Positions 39,050-51,203 of a stretch of 64,000 bases of DNA are shown piece after piece; positions within the stretch are counted from its first letter, which is position 1, and each line of letters starts with the position of its first letter. A program made the position numbers and the translations under genes. This stretch comes from Guptibacillus algicola. GTDB lineage: Bacteria > Bacillota > Bacilli > Bacillales > Guptibacillaceae. Under the pieces are notes generated by a model. The model did not search any database. It was not told the origin of the DNA and saw nothing but the letters and a program-made list of their open reading frames with translations. The stretch spans positions 372,001 through 436,000 of the forward strand of contig NZ_JAIVAF010000001.1 of NCBI RefSeq assembly GCF_020171805.1, given 5' to 3'.

Positions 39050-39802
39050 TCACCTCATTAATTCAAAATGATAAGAAATAGCTGCTAAGACATATAAAGC
39101 AGCCGTTTCTGTTCGCAAAATTCGTGGACCAAGACCACAGGGAGAAAAACCAGCTTCTTCTAGCTTTTTAACTTCGTTGGTAGAAAGCCCACCTTCGGGC
39201 CCGAATACTACTATAAACCGGTCATTTTTGTTCGCTTGCTGAAGCGTTTGAACAAGCTTTGCAGACTCACCAGCTTTCGCCTCTTCTTCAAATGCAATGA
39301 CTTTATGGTCATAGGACTTGCTGAACTCGATGAGTTCAGAAATCGTATAAGGCTCACTAATATCAGGAATCGTCGTGCGATGGGACTGCTCAGCCGCTTC
39401 CTTCGCAATCTTGTTCAACCTCTGTAGCTTCTTTTCGCTTTTTTGCTTATCCCATTTTACAACAGATCTCTCTGCTTTAAAAGGAACGAACTGATCGGCA
39501 CCAAGCTCCGTTCCCTTTTGAATGACGGTCTCGAGTTTATCACCTTTTGGCAAACCTTGAACAACCGTCACTTGAAGAGGGAGCTGCTTGTCTTCATCTA
39601 ACCAACGAACAGGTCTAGCTTGAATGTGGCTTTGACTGATGGTGGTTAACTCACAAATAGCGGAATGACCAGTAGAAGAGCAGACAATAATTTCATCTCC
39701 AACTTCCATACGCATGACTTTCGCAATGTGCTTCACGTCTTCTCCGACTATATCTACAACTTCCTCATTGATCGTTGAGTCCAGAATAAAATATCTTTGC
39801 AT
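39050..39802 (-). CDS. rsmE: 16S rRNA (uracil(1498)-N3)-methyltransferase RsmE
   Basis: 250 residues. N-terminal PUA-like domain (about 1-70) and SPOUT methyltransferase with knot motifs FIVVFGPEGGLSTNE (about 195-210) and LGPRILRTETAALYVLAAI at the C-terminus. It methylates U1498 of 16S rRNA. ATG 39802 has AAGGAG eight bases upstream. Lies between prmA (12 bases) and mtaB. Confidence 0.94.
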   Translation of the reverse strand: MQRYFILDSTINEEVVDIVGEDVKHIAKVMRMEVGDEIIVCSSTGHSAICELTTISQSHIQARPVRWLDEDKQLPLQVTVVQGLPKGDKLETVIQKGTELGADQFVPFKAERSVVKWDKQKSEKKLQRLNKIAKEAAEQSHRTTIPDISEPYTISELIEFSKSYDHKVIAFEEEAKAGESAKLVQTLQQANKNDRFIVVFGPEGGLSTNEVKKLEEAGFSPCGLGPRILRTETAALYVLAAISYHFELMR

Positions 39803-39814
39803 CAATTGATCTCC

Positions 39815-40759
39815 TTACTCGAACGGCTTTCTAGCTATGAACGCGACCCAGTCTTCCATTTGAAGGGTTTCCTCGATAATAAGCCCTTGATCAACGATCG
39901 ATTGTTTTACTTCTTGCTTTTTCGCAGTGATGATACCTGAAGTAATAAATGCTCCACCCGGTTTAAGTACTCTCGCTACATCATCAGTAAAACGTACTAT
40001 GATTTCTGAAAGTAGGTTTGCGACAACCACATCGTAGGTACCCTCTACGTTTTCAAGTAAATTGTTTTGTCTGACATCGATCTTATTGTGAATCTTATTA
40101 AGCTTCGCATTTAAATACGCGCTCTTAACGGCAATTTCATCAAGATCTAGCGCCTCGACTGTATCAGCTCCAAGGCTTGCAGCGGCAATACTTAATACTC
40201 CAGATCCAGTACCTACATCGATTACCTTTTGTCCAGGTTCAATTATTCTTTCTAGCGCCTGAACACACATGACTGTAGTCGGATGTGTTCCTGTTCCGAA
40301 AGCCATTCCTGGATCTAATTCAATAATGATCTCATCCGTGTTCACTGGAGTGTAATCTTCCCAGGTTGGAGTAATTGTGATTTTTTCAGATATTTTGACG
40401 GGCTTATAATATTTCTTCCATGCTGTAGCCCATTCTTCTTCATTAACTTCACTGATTTGTACAGTGTTATGTCCAAGGTCGATATTATGAACAAGCAGAC
40501 CATTGATCGCTTCTTTGATTTGTTCAACTGTTTCACCAAGAAAACTATTCACTGGTATGTACGCTTTCAGAATAACGCCTTCTTCAGGGTAATCATCTGG
40601 ATTGAGCTGGTAGACTTCTCCGAATGAGGTATCCCAAACTTTCACAAGGTCCATAGGGTCTTCTATGACCACCCCACTTGCACCGGCTTCATGCAATATA
40701 TTCGATACTGCTTCTATTGCTTCATTTGTTGTATGAATGCTAATCTCAGACCATTTCAT
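39815..40759 (-). CDS. prmA: Ribosomal protein L11 methyltransferase
   Basis: 314 residues. N-terminal substrate-binding domain (about 1-95) and class I SAM methyltransferase domain with [16 protein letters not shown] (about 178-193), DLDEIA, and [19 protein letters not shown] is the family signature. It trimethylates L11. AGGAG lies nine bases before the ATG. Follows dnaJ. Confidence 0.95.
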   Translation of the reverse strand: MKWSEISIHTTNEAIEAVSNILHEAGASGVVIEDPMDLVKVWDTSFGEVYQLNPDDYPEEGVILKAYIPVNSFLGETVEQIKEAINGLLVHNIDLGHNTVQISEVNEEEWATAWKKYYKPVKISEKITITPTWEDYTPVNTDEIIIELDPGMAFGTGTHPTTVMCVQALERIIEPGQKVIDVGTGSGVLSIAAASLGADTVEALDLDEIAVKSAYLNAKLNKIHNKIDVRQNNLLENVEGTYDVVVANLLSEIIVRFTDDVARVLKPGGAFITSGIITAKKQEVKQSIVDQGLIIEETLQMEDWVAFIARKPFE

Positions 40760-40804
40760 TCATTCCCACTCCTCTTTGGATCCTTTTTATCTCGGAAAGG
40801 AAAC

Positions 40805-40832
40805 AGGCAGGCCTATTCACTAGACCTGCTTC
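40805..40832 (-). terminator. Weak terminator-like hairpin after dnaJ
   Basis: GCAGGTC / GGCCTGC (one T-G pair) with a nine-base loop, followed by CTGTTTCC rather than a clean T run. Partial attenuation between dnaJ and prmA is possible. Confidence 0.35.
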
Positions 40833-40854
40833 CTGTTACCAGCTTTCTCCTTTG

Positions 40855-41967
40855 TTATTCCCCTTTAAACGCTTTTTTTACTTTAGCGAAAAAATTCTCA
40901 TGCTGTTCTTCTGGTACTTGGCCGGATATTTCACCAAATTCACGTAGAAGATCTTTCTGGCGATCTGTTAAATGTTTTGGCGTAACAACTTGAATTTTTA
41001 CATGTTGATCGCCTTGTCCATACCCGCGTACATTTTGAATTCCTTTGCCTTTCAACCTAAAGTTGGTGCCACTTTGTGTTCCAGCAGGGACTTTAAGCAT
41101 GACCTTACCATGCAATGTCGGAACTTCGATTTCATCTCCTAGTCCAGCTTGAGCAAATGTAATTGGCATTTCACAGTGAACATCATCACCGTTACGCTCA
41201 TAAAATTCATGAGGTTTTACATAGACCACAACGAATAGGTCTCCTGGAGGTCCTCCGTTAACGCCTTCTTCACCTTTTCCGGTGATACGGATTTGTTGGC
41301 CTTCATCGATTCCAGCAGGCATCTTAACATGAATTTTCTTTTTAACTTCAACTTTACCTTTTCCACGGCATGTTTTACATTTATCTTTAATGAGTTTCCC
41401 TGTACCTTCACAATGATGACATACACGTCGATTAACGACACGTCCAAACGGTGTATTCTGCTCAACGTTCAGCTGGCCATTTCCACCACAGTGGTGACAT
41501 GTTTCAGGTGTTGTTCCAGGTTTTGCTCCTGATCCGTCACATGTTGAACAATCTTCTTCTTTCGGAATATAAATGTCCGTTTCTTTTCCGAAAGCTGCTT
41601 CCTCGAACGTTAGTGTCATGGCATATTGAAGATCAGCACCTTGTCTTGGCGCGTTTGGATTTCTACGACCTCCGCCACCAAAGAACATATCGAAAATATC
41701 ACCGAAGCCTCCAAAGTCAGCTCCACCAGCTCCGCCAAATCCTTGGTTAGGGTCCGTATGACCAAATTGATCATATTGCGCTTTTTTCTGAGGGTCTTTA
41801 AGAACCTCATATGCTTCAGTAATTTCTTTAAACTTCTCATCTGCCCCCGGTTCCTGGTTGATATCCGGGTGGTATTGTTTAGCAAGCTTTCGATAAGCTT
41901 TCTTCATCTCTGCTTCAGAGGCATCTTTACTTACGCCCAACACCTCATAATAGTCTCGTTTACTCAT
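40855..41967 (-). CDS. dnaJ: Chaperone DnaJ
   Basis: 370 residues. J domain (about 1-70, HPD in KQYHPDIN), Gly/Phe linker ([21 protein letters not shown]), four CxxCxGxG zinc repeats (about 140-215: [32 protein letters not shown]), and C-terminal substrate-binding domains. It stimulates DnaK ATPase. ATG 41967 has GGAG eight bases upstream. Part of the hrcA-grpE-dnaK-dnaJ heat-shock cluster. Confidence 0.97.
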   Translation of the reverse strand: MSKRDYYEVLGVSKDASEAEMKKAYRKLAKQYHPDINQEPGADEKFKEITEAYEVLKDPQKKAQYDQFGHTDPNQGFGGAGGADFGGFGDIFDMFFGGGGRRNPNAPRQGADLQYAMTLTFEEAAFGKETDIYIPKEEDCSTCDGSGAKPGTTPETCHHCGGNGQLNVEQNTPFGRVVNRRVCHHCEGTGKLIKDKCKTCRGKGKVEVKKKIHVKMPAGIDEGQQIRITGKGEEGVNGGPPGDLFVVVYVKPHEFYERNGDDVHCEMPITFAQAGLGDEIEVPTLHGKVMLKVPAGTQSGTNFRLKGKGIQNVRGYGQGDQHVKIQVVTPKHLTDRQKDLLREFGEISGQVPEEQHENFFAKVKKAFKGE

Positions 41968-42145
41968 CGTATCCACTCCCGATTCTCTTCACATAACCTT
42001 TATCTTACCATTGATTTTATACTGACTGCAATACTATATCGAAAGAATCAGTTAGCATGCAGTTCACTGTTGGCACACTTGCAAAAAGCTAGCGATTTGA
42101 TAGAAGGCAATAGCCATATATTGCTAAAAACCTGCTTACATTAAG

Positions 42146-42187
42146 AAAAAAGTCAAAGCCGAGATACGCTTGACTTTGACTTTTTTC
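42146..42187 (-). terminator. Terminator after dnaK
   Basis: Thirteen-bp perfect stem AAAAAAGTCAAAG / CTTTGACTTTTTT around a 15-base loop; T run in the 3' arm. It allows dnaJ and downstream genes to be transcribed less than dnaK. Confidence 0.88.
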
Positions 42188-42207
42188 TTTATCTTATTTC
42201 TTATTTC

Positions 42208-44058
<1,851 letters not shown>

Positions 44059-44076
44059 CTATTTCTTCATATGTAA

Positions 44077-44643
44077 TTATGAACTTACTTTTACCATTGC
44101 AGGTCTAAGAACGCGATCGTTCAACTTGTACCCTTTTTGCAACACTTCTACAATAACATCTGAATCATACTCATCTGATTCAACTTGCATAACTGCCTGA
44201 TGCAGGTGAGGGTTAAATTCTTCCCCTTGTGATCCTACTTCTTCAATACCTTCTTTTACAAGAGCATCCTTCAACTGGCGATAAACCATTTCCATCCCAG
44301 TGAGTAGAGAATTCACTTCTTCATGATCGCTTTGAACAGCAAGCGCTCGCTCGAAATTATCGATTGCCGGTAGAAGTTCTTCAGCAAGTTTTTGAGAACG
44401 ATATTTCGCATCAGCACTGCGCTCTTCACGTGTTCTACGACGGAAGTTATCATACTCCGCCTGAGTACGCAAATATTTATTTTCAAGCTCATCCACTTGC
44501 TTCTGCAAGCTTTCAAGCTCTGTTTCTTCATTCATTTCAGGTTCGATAACTTCAGAATCCTGTCCCTCTTCAACTTCTTGTTCAAGATTTTCAGTTTCTT
44601 CAGTTACAATCTCTTCCTCATGATGACTGTTCTGCTTTTCCAC
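44077..44643 (-). CDS. grpE: Nucleotide exchange factor GrpE
   Basis: 188 residues from GTG 44643. Acidic N-terminus (EEIVTEETENLEQEVEEG), long coiled coil (about 50-95), and the C-terminal beta domain with FNPHLHQAVMQ and LQKGYKLNDRVLRPAMVKV. It releases ADP from DnaK. The GTG is preferred over an ATG 13 codons upstream because GGGGAGGTG lies six bases before it and the length then equals that of B. subtilis (187); the upstream ATG has no site. Confidence 0.94.
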   Translation of the reverse strand: MEKQNSHHEEEIVTEETENLEQEVEEGQDSEVIEPEMNEETELESLQKQVDELENKYLRTQAEYDNFRRRTREERSADAKYRSQKLAEELLPAIDNFERALAVQSDHEEVNSLLTGMEMVYRQLKDALVKEGIEEVGSQGEEFNPHLHQAVMQVESDEYDSDVIVEVLQKGYKLNDRVLRPAMVKVSS

Positions 44644-44732
44644 GAATTTCACCTCCCCATCAAAATTTACATTTATATTCATTGAAAAGGATGGAAGAAT
44701 TCGTATCTTCCACCTTTTTCACTATTACCAAA

Positions 44733-45773
44733 TTACCAGTGTTTGAAACTTCGATATCTCTCAGTCAATGTACTCGTAAGGTCATTAGCTAGAAAACCTA
44801 AAAGACTCATCGAACGATGATATTCCATTCTTGTAGGTCCTAGCAGAGCGAGAGATCCCATTCGTTTACCTTCAATAAAGTAATCTGCAGTAATGATACT
44901 ACATTCCTGCATCGCTTCAAGATCATTCTCCTGACCGATTCTAACCTCAATTCCTTTTTTCTCAGGACGAAGGATATTGTACATCAAGTCATCCTGCTCA
45001 AAAGTATTTAACAGGAGCCTTACTTTTTCTACATCCTTAAATTCAGGCTGGGCTAGAATGTTTGTCTTTCCGCCGTAGTACACTTTTTCTGCATTAGTAT
45101 AGAGAAAAAGATTATCAAGCATCGTGTTGACTTGATTGTAATTTTCTATGTGCTTTTTCAAAACTGTAGCCATTTCTTGCATCATGGTCGATTTCAGTGA
45201 TACTAAAGGGATATCCTTAAGACGTTCATTCATAATGTTAACGACTTTTTCAATATCGGACATGCTTACTGACGGTGGTATTGTAATGGTTTGATTCTCT
45301 ACATGTCCACTATCAGCTACCAGGATTACAACTGCCGTCTCTTTTGAGAGAGGAATAATTTGAACCTGGCGAAGTTTCGTCTCGAAAACTTCAGGTCCTA
45401 AAATGATGGATGTATACTGAGTTAATTCAGAAAGTATCTTCGCGGATTGCTGAATAACTTTCTCAACTTCGACCATTTTCTCTGCAAAAAGTGAGTGAAT
45501 ATCTTTGACATCATTGTTTGATAAAACTGGCGGTGATAGAAGATTGTCTACATAGAAGCGATAGCCTTTTTCTGAAGGAACACGACCTGAAGAACTGTGA
45601 GTCTTCTCGATATAGCCCATGTCTTCAAGATCTGCAAGTTCATTACGAATAGTGGCTGAACTAAAAGTTACTTCTTTTCGCTTTGAAATTGTACGTGATC
45701 CTACAGCCTCAGCAGTTCGAATGTAATCATCGATCAAAATCTGCAAAATAAACAGTTGACGTTCAGTTAACAT
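44733..45773 (-). CDS. hrcA: Heat-inducible transcription repressor HrcA
   Basis: 346 residues. N-terminal winged helix (about 1-75, AEAVGSRTISKR ... ATIRNELADLEDMG) followed by a GAF-like domain and inserted dimerising domain. HrcA binds CIRCE and is kept active by GroE. First gene of hrcA-grpE-dnaK-dnaJ and preceded by a perfect CIRCE, so autoregulated. GAGGTGATGAGAGG precedes the ATG. Confidence 0.96.
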   Translation of the reverse strand: MLTERQLFILQILIDDYIRTAEAVGSRTISKRKEVTFSSATIRNELADLEDMGYIEKTHSSSGRVPSEKGYRFYVDNLLSPPVLSNNDVKDIHSLFAEKMVEVEKVIQQSAKILSELTQYTSIILGPEVFETKLRQVQIIPLSKETAVVILVADSGHVENQTITIPPSVSMSDIEKVVNIMNERLKDIPLVSLKSTMMQEMATVLKKHIENYNQVNTMLDNLFLYTNAEKVYYGGKTNILAQPEFKDVEKVRLLLNTFEQDDLMYNILRPEKKGIEVRIGQENDLEAMQECSIITADYFIEGKRMGSLALLGPTRMEYHRSMSLLGFLANDLTSTLTERYRSFKHW

Positions 45774-45789
45774 CCTCTCATCACCTCTG

Positions 45790-45816
45790 TTAGCACTCTG
45801 TTTCCTTGAGTGCTAA
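45790..45816 (-). promoter_or_regulatory. CIRCE operator for HrcA
   Basis: TTAGCACTC (45790-45798), nine bases, GAGTGCTAA (45808-45816): a perfect match to the CIRCE consensus, 17 bases upstream of hrcA. Confidence 0.97.
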
Positions 45817-45826
45817 ATCTAATAAT

Positions 45827-45856
45827 AAGGTAACAGAAACTTATTTTAGTTGTCAA
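45827..45856 (-). promoter_or_regulatory. SigA-type promoter of the dnaK operon
   Basis: Minus strand perfect TTGACA (45851-45856), then TACCTT (45827-45832) at 18 bases; CIRCE begins 10 bases downstream, the usual position for repression. Confidence 0.75.
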
Positions 45857-45943
45857 TGATTACGTTACACGTCGTTCAAGATGCTTTCGAACGAAATTAA
45901 AGGAGCACACAAACTACCACATCGTATCCATGTGTAAAATGGA

Positions 45944-47086
45944 TCAAACCGCAAGAAATTCCTGAAAAACTTCATTTCCAAGGAAAAATCCCTGCTCCGT
46001 TAAAGCAATATGAGTTCCTGTATCTTTTAATAGTTCCTTGCTCACTAACTTTTCGATCTGTTCACCAAAAACAGACTCTACTGAGTCACCGTATTTTTCT
46101 TCAAAGGTTTGTTTTGATACACCTTTTCTCATACGAAGTCCCATGAACATCTCTTCTTCCATCATTTCCACTTTTGTAAGTTCGTTCTCTTCCATATATG
46201 GGAAGCCATGCTCATCGATTCTAGTCATATACTGTTTGAGTGGTCCTGCATTCGCACGTCTCACTCCATTCACATAACTATGTGCCCCAGCACCAATACC
46301 GTAGTATTCGTTATTTTTCCAATACGTGATATTATGCTGACTTTCATAACCAGGCAAAGCGAAGTTACTTATTTCGTATTGCTTTAACCCGTGTGCTTCT
46401 AAGCGATTGATCAGCTCTGAATACATCTCGGCTTCAGCTTCTTCTGTAGGTAGAGGTAATTCACCTTTTCTCCATTGATTGTAAAATACTGTCTTCTTTT
46501 CAACTTGAAGTGAATAGGAAGATATATGTGTAATACCGAGACTAACCGCTCGTTCAATGGATTCAGAAAGCTGCTCTACCTTTTGCTCAGGAAGTCCAAA
46601 CATTAAATCAAGAGAAAGGTTTTCAAACCCAGCTTGTTTCGCCATCGTGACGATATCACCAATCTCATCTACATTATGGCCTCTTCCAAGACGTTTTAAT
46701 AACGAATCTTGAAAAGCCTGTGCTCCTATACTTAACCTGTTCACACCATACTTCTTCATAATTTCAAGCTTACGTGGGGTAACACTGCCTGGATTGGCTT
46801 CCATCGTAAACTCCAAATCGTTCTCTCCATAAGGTAAGAACCTGTTAGAAACAGATTGAAGAAATTGCTCTAGCTGTTGTTCATTAAGAGCGGTCGGCGT
46901 CCCTCCACCTACGAAAATAGTGGTTACTCCGGATGTTGGAAACCGCTCAAGGGTCCGCTCCATCTCAATATCCATATGTTCGAGGTATTCGACAACAGGC
47001 TGCCCCTGCATAAACACTTTATTAAAATCACAATAGTGACATATATAATCACAAAATGGAATGTGTAAATAAACAGCGTTTACCAT
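45944..47086 (-). CDS. hemW: Radical-SAM heme chaperone HemW
   Basis: 380 residues. Radical-SAM cluster motif CDYICHYCDF (Cx3Cx2C, about residues 14-21) and GGGTPTAL, then a HemN C-terminal domain. The Cys and Phe pattern and the position after lepA indicate HemW, a heme-insertion chaperone, rather than oxygen-independent coproporphyrinogen dehydrogenase HemN. ATG 47086 is the best start; a GTG three codons upstream is possible and both sites are weak. Confidence 0.88.
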   Translation of the reverse strand: MVNAVYLHIPFCDYICHYCDFNKVFMQGQPVVEYLEHMDIEMERTLERFPTSGVTTIFVGGGTPTALNEQQLEQFLQSVSNRFLPYGENDLEFTMEANPGSVTPRKLEIMKKYGVNRLSIGAQAFQDSLLKRLGRGHNVDEIGDIVTMAKQAGFENLSLDLMFGLPEQKVEQLSESIERAVSLGITHISSYSLQVEKKTVFYNQWRKGELPLPTEEAEAEMYSELINRLEAHGLKQYEISNFALPGYESQHNITYWKNNEYYGIGAGAHSYVNGVRRANAGPLKQYMTRIDEHGFPYMEENELTKVEMMEEEMFMGLRMRKGVSKQTFEEKYGDSVESVFGEQIEKLVSKELLKDTGTHIALTEQGFFLGNEVFQEFLAV

Positions 47087-47111
47087 TTTAATCACTGCTT
47101 TCTAAAATAAT

Positions 47112-47139
47112 CTAAAGACCGCAGAAAGCTCTGCGGTCT
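47112..47139 (-). terminator. Terminator after lepA
   Basis: Ten-bp perfect stem AGACCGCAGA / TCTGCGGTCT with a four-base loop; the 3' flank is T/A-rich rather than a pure T run. Confidence 0.75.
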
Positions 47140-47187
47140 CCTTAACCTATACTATAAAAATCAATTTCCTTCATCAAATAGAACGGG

Positions 47188-49020
47188 TTAGTTCTTCTTT
47201 GTATTATCCTGACGAAGCACAGCCATAAAGGCTTCTTGTGGTACTTCAACCTTACCGACAGTCTTCATTCGTTTTTTACCTTCTTTTTGTTTCTCAAGCA
47301 ATTTACGCTTACGAGAAATATCTCCACCATAGCACTTGGCTAAAACGTTCTTTCTAATCGCTTTAATTGTTGAACGAGCAACAACCTTCTGACCGATCGA
47401 TGCTTGAACTGGAACTTCAAACTGCTGTCTTGGGATTAGGTCTTTTAACGTTTCCGTTATATCCTTTCCGCGTTCATATGCGAAATCTCGATGGACGATA
47501 ATCGACAGTGCGTCAATCGTTTCACCATTGAGAAGGATATCCATTTTGACAAGGTTAGAAGGCTTATAGCCCATCATCTCATAATCAAAAGATGCATAGC
47601 CTTTCGTGCTTGATTTAAGTTGATCGAAGAAATCATACACAATTTCAGAGAGCGGGATATGATAAACGATGTTTACACGTGTCTCATCAAGATACTGCAT
47701 GTCGATGAAGTCTCCACGTTTCCCCTGACAAAGTTCCATGATAGGACCAACATAATCATTTGGTGCCATAATCGTCGCTTTAACAAATGGCTCTTGTACT
47801 TCAGTTATCGTTTGAGCATCTGGCATCAATGCTGGGTTATCGATGATCTTCTCTTCACCGTCAGTTAGCTTAACTTGGTAAATAACACTTGGAGCTGTTG
47901 TGATCAAGTCAATATTGAATTCACGCTCAATACGTTCTTGAATAATTTCCATATGCAAAAGACCAAGGAATCCACAACGGAAACCAAATCCTAATGCCTG
48001 AGATGTTTCAGCTTCGTATTGAAGCGAAGAGTCATTAAGCTCTAGTCGTTCCAATGCTTCTCTGAGGTCGTTATATTCAGCTGAATCAACTGGATAAAGT
48101 CCACAATAAACCATAGGATTCATTCGACGGTATCCTGGTAGAGGCTTGTCTGCAGAATTCTTAACAGACGTAATCGTGTCACCCACACGAGAATCGCCTA
48201 CGTTCTTAATAGCTGCAGTTAAAAAGCCTACATCCCCAACAGATAGCTCTTTCTTGGCAACAGGTTTCGGTGTGAAAACACCGAGCTCTGTCACTTCGAA
48301 TTCTTTGCCTGTAGCCATCATTCGGATTTTCTCTCCGACCTTTACAGAACCTTCCGTAATTCGTATGTAAGCAACTACTCCTCGGTAAGGGTCATAAAGC
48401 GAATCGAAAATTAGAGCTTGTAAAGGACCTTCAGGATCACCTTGTGGTGCAGGCACCTTCTCAACGATTTGTTCAAGGATCTCCTCGATACCAATTCCAT
48501 TTTTTGCAGATGCAAGAACCGCATCTGATGTATCAAGTCCAATGACATCTTCAACTTCTTGAGCGACACGCTCTGGCTCAGCACTAGGCAAATCGATCTT
48601 ATTGATGACAGGGAGAATTTCCAAGTCGTTATCTAAAGCAAGATATACGTTCGCAAGTGTTTGTGCTTCAATTCCTTGAGCAGCATCTATAATCAACAAA
48701 GCACCTTCACATGCTGCAAGACTTCTCGATACTTCATACGTGAAGTCTACATGTCCTGGTGTGTCTATAAGATGAAAGATATATTCTTCTCCATCTTTCG
48801 CTGTATAAGTAAGCTGCACAGAATTCAGCTTAATTGTAATTCCTCTTTCACGTTCAAGATCCATCGCATCTAGCGTTTGATCTTTCATTTCTCGATCAGT
48901 GAGGGCACCGGTTTTTTCTAATATTCGATCGGCTAACGTTGATTTTCCATGGTCAATGTGAGCAATGATGGAAAAGTTACGAATCCTCGACTGTCTTTCT
49001 AATTTCTGGTCACGGTTCAT
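47188..49020 (-). CDS. lepA: Elongation factor 4 (LepA)
   Basis: 610 residues. Translational GTPase: G1 [13 protein letters not shown] (about 20-32), G3 [13 protein letters not shown]4 NKIDLP; EF-G-like domains II, III and V; and a LepA-specific C-terminal domain with KMDILLNGE and [22 protein letters not shown]. It acts in translation initiation/back-translocation. AGGAGTGA precedes the ATG. Upstream of hemW. Confidence 0.97.
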   Translation of the reverse strand: MNRDQKLERQSRIRNFSIIAHIDHGKSTLADRILEKTGALTDREMKDQTLDAMDLERERGITIKLNSVQLTYTAKDGEEYIFHLIDTPGHVDFTYEVSRSLAACEGALLIIDAAQGIEAQTLANVYLALDNDLEILPVINKIDLPSAEPERVAQEVEDVIGLDTSDAVLASAKNGIGIEEILEQIVEKVPAPQGDPEGPLQALIFDSLYDPYRGVVAYIRITEGSVKVGEKIRMMATGKEFEVTELGVFTPKPVAKKELSVGDVGFLTAAIKNVGDSRVGDTITSVKNSADKPLPGYRRMNPMVYCGLYPVDSAEYNDLREALERLELNDSSLQYEAETSQALGFGFRCGFLGLLHMEIIQERIEREFNIDLITTAPSVIYQVKLTDGEEKIIDNPALMPDAQTITEVQEPFVKATIMAPNDYVGPIMELCQGKRGDFIDMQYLDETRVNIVYHIPLSEIVYDFFDQLKSSTKGYASFDYEMMGYKPSNLVKMDILLNGETIDALSIIVHRDFAYERGKDITETLKDLIPRQQFEVPVQASIGQKVVARSTIKAIRKNVLAKCYGGDISRKRKLLEKQKEGKKRMKTVGKVEVPQEAFMAVLRQDNTKKN

Positions 49021-49115
49021 CTACAATCACTCCTAAAGGCGAAACTACGCTAGTATAGATTATAGCAATACCGGTGTCCATAATCAATTAACAATCCAAC
49101 TCCTCGTTAATTATC

Positions 49116-49149
49116 CCCAAAAAAATAAGCCACATCAGCGACTTATTTT
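49116..49149 (-). terminator. Terminator of gpr-yqxA
   Basis: Stem AAATAAGTC / GGCTTATTT (one T-G pair) followed by TTTTTT on the minus strand, between yqxA and lepA. Confidence 0.72.
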
Positions 49150-49195
49150 ACGGTTCAAGCCAGTTCGCCTACTTGAAACAACCTATTGTCTAATA

Positions 49196-49549
49196 TTATT
49201 TAAAAATCGAAAGAAATTCTGTAATGAGTGTGAAAGTAAACGAAAGCAACGTTTGTATGGTTGATGAAATAATACTACTAATTTTAGTACCTAAATCCCC
49301 CAAAACGTTGAATTCATTTGCATCTTCAAGGATACGTTGTTTTTCTTCCAAATCTTCATTCGTAATAGATGTCCCTAGTATTTCTGCTTCTACTCCATCA
49401 GATGCTTTCGTCAGCTGGAATGCACCTGTATCATCACTTCCTTGCATCGCATTCATATTCTTTGAAGCTTGCTCCATTCCAAGTAGAACGCCGAACAATA
49501 ATAAAGAGATCAGCATAAAGCACTTTAGAAAAAAGGCTGCCATAGCCAT
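49196..49549 (-). CDS. yqxA: DUF3679 membrane protein YqxA
   Basis: 117 residues. N-terminal membrane segment (about 3-24, FFLKCFMLISLLLFGVLLG), a polar middle part (GMEQASKNMNAMQGSDDTG), and a second hydrophobic region at the C-terminus (about 90-115). It lies between gpr and lepA as yqxA does in B. subtilis, with matching length. Function unknown. AAGG lies seven bases before the ATG. The spoIIP gene that separates gpr and yqxA in B. subtilis is missing here. Confidence 0.78.
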   Translation of the reverse strand: MAMAAFFLKCFMLISLLLFGVLLGMEQASKNMNAMQGSDDTGAFQLTKASDGVEAEILGTSITNEDLEEKQRILEDANEFNVLGDLGTKISSIISSTIQTLLSFTFTLITEFLSIFK

Positions 49550-49611
49550 ACCCCTTCCTTTTTAAAGCTTGTCCTATTCCCTATTCGTATGCACATCGTT
49601 ATTTAATATGC

Positions 49612-50730
49612 TTAATGTGTATACATCCCACTATTATTTTGATCAACTTCGCTATGCAGCGCACTATTTAATCCGCCCGAAATAACATTTGCCATATCTT
49701 CAATAAAGACATCTACTTCTTTAGGAGTGACCATGAGATTGTGACCCATTGGGGCTAGTACTTCTTTAATTAAATTTCGTTTCTCAACGTCTTCTAACGT
49801 ACCAACCATGCCTAAGAACGTTTGTCGCTTTTCAGCATCAGGTAGGTCCTCTTCTGTATACGTCTTTTTCTCTCCGAACGTCATACCTGCCGGTGCTAGT
49901 GATTTAGAGGGTTTATCTTTTTCTTTAAGCTCTCGTCCGAAGTGTTTTAAAATATAGTCGATCGTATCACTCGTAATCGAAACCGCATCGACAACTGTAG
50001 GGATGCCGATAGCGATCACCGGAATACCTAGTGTGTTAAAACTCAGTTCTTTTCGTTTGTTTCCAACCCCGGAGCCGGGATGGATGCCCGTATCAGAAAT
50101 TTGTATTGTAGTATTTACTCGCTCGATCGAACGAGATGCTAGCGCATCAACCGCGATGACAAAATCAGGCTTAGTTTTTTCAATAACACCGTGAATGATA
50201 TCACTCGTTTCGATACCCGTTATTCCCATTACTCCTGGAGTAATAGCGCTCACTGGTCGAAAACCTTCTGATACGGATTCTGGTTGTAATTCAAACAAAT
50301 GCTTTGTGACTAATAAATTAGATACAACGTTAGGGCCAAGCGCGTCTGGTGTCACTTGCCTATTTCCTAATCCAACGATTAAACAACTCGCATCTTTCTT
50401 CACACCTTGTTGATCGATAAACGCTGCAAACTCTTTCGCAAAGACCTTTTGCACCGTTTCTTGAAGCGCGGAATCTTTTCTTCTAATTCCCTGCACTTCA
50501 AATGTAATATAATGTCCTGGCTTTTTTCCGATTTCTTTCTCGCCTTCTTCAGTAACCTCTACTGTTGTTATTTTCACACCTTCTTCATTTCTTTCCTTTA
50601 CAATTACACCCTTTAGCTCATTTGGTTTTTCAGATTCCATCTGTTTTGCTTTTTTCTCTTTCACCATTTCCTGAGCTTCAACCGCTAAATCTGTTCTCAC
50701 CTGGTACATATCTAAATCAAGCTGATCCAT
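49612..50730 (-). CDS. gpr: Germination protease GPR
   Basis: 372 residues. GPR is made as a zymogen in the forespore and degrades small acid-soluble spore proteins at germination. Near the N-terminus RTDLAVEA resembles the cleavage sequence of its own substrates and is the expected self-processing site. The A25 peptidase body has [41 protein letters not shown] (quoted in part) and [19 protein letters not shown]. Length matches B. subtilis (368). GAGGTGA precedes the ATG. Divergent from rpsT. Confidence 0.96.
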   Translation of the reverse strand: MDQLDLDMYQVRTDLAVEAQEMVKEKKAKQMESEKPNELKGVIVKERNEEGVKITTVEVTEEGEKEIGKKPGHYITFEVQGIRRKDSALQETVQKVFAKEFAAFIDQQGVKKDASCLIVGLGNRQVTPDALGPNVVSNLLVTKHLFELQPESVSEGFRPVSAITPGVMGITGIETSDIIHGVIEKTKPDFVIAVDALASRSIERVNTTIQISDTGIHPGSGVGNKRKELSFNTLGIPVIAIGIPTVVDAVSITSDTIDYILKHFGRELKEKDKPSKSLAPAGMTFGEKKTYTEEDLPDAEKRQTFLGMVGTLEDVEKRNLIKEVLAPMGHNLMVTPKEVDVFIEDMANVISGGLNSALHSEVDQNNSGMYTH

Positions 50731-50886
50731 GAGCTCACCTCTAATTCTATCTTTTAAATGTTAGCCTTTCCTTTGTAATAGCTTTTCATTCTCTATTGCA
50801 TTTAAGCGATCTATTTGATAGAATGTTTCTTGTTCTATGCACGGATATGACATGGAATTGTTAAGCCTTGCAAGGAGGTGAAAGGT

Positions 50887-51153
50887 ATGCCAAATATTAA
50901 ATCTGCGGTTAAACGCGTTAAGACTTCATCAGATCGTCGCGCTCATAACATTGCGATCAAATCTGCAATGCGTTCTGCTATCAAAGACTTTGAAAACAAA
51001 GCTGAAGCAAAAGACGTAGAAGCTGCTCAAACAGCTCTAAGTGAAGCTTCTAAGCGCATTGATAAAGCTGCTGATAAAGGAATCATCCATAAGAATTCAG
51101 TAGCACGTAAAAAGTCTCGTCTTGCTAAAATGTATAACGAGATTTCCGCTTAA
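50887..51153 (+). CDS. rpsT: 30S ribosomal protein S20
   Basis: 88 residues, basic and helical ([18 protein letters not shown] start). S20 binds 16S rRNA and helps 30S assembly. AAGGAGGTG precedes ATG 50887. Monocistronic, divergent from gpr, and ends in a very strong terminator shared with holA. Confidence 0.97.
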   Translation: MPNIKSAVKRVKTSSDRRAHNIAIKSAMRSAIKDFENKAEAKDVEAAQTALSEASKRIDKAADKGIIHKNSVARKKSRLAKMYNEISA

Positions 51154-51167
51154 TTTCTTAAAATGTT

Positions 51168-51203
51168 AAAAGCTGTTGGGGAAAATTCCCCAACAGCTTT
51201 TTT
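51168..51203 (+). terminator. Bidirectional terminator rpsT / holA
   Basis: Near-perfect stem AAAAGCTGTTGGGG / CCCCAACAGCTTTT with AAAATT between, T runs on both strands. Confidence 0.93.

Noticed and set aside
41293-42144. Open frames of up to 172 codons antisense to dnaJ
   Set aside because: Caused by low stop frequency opposite Gly/Lys-rich dnaJ codons; no start signals.
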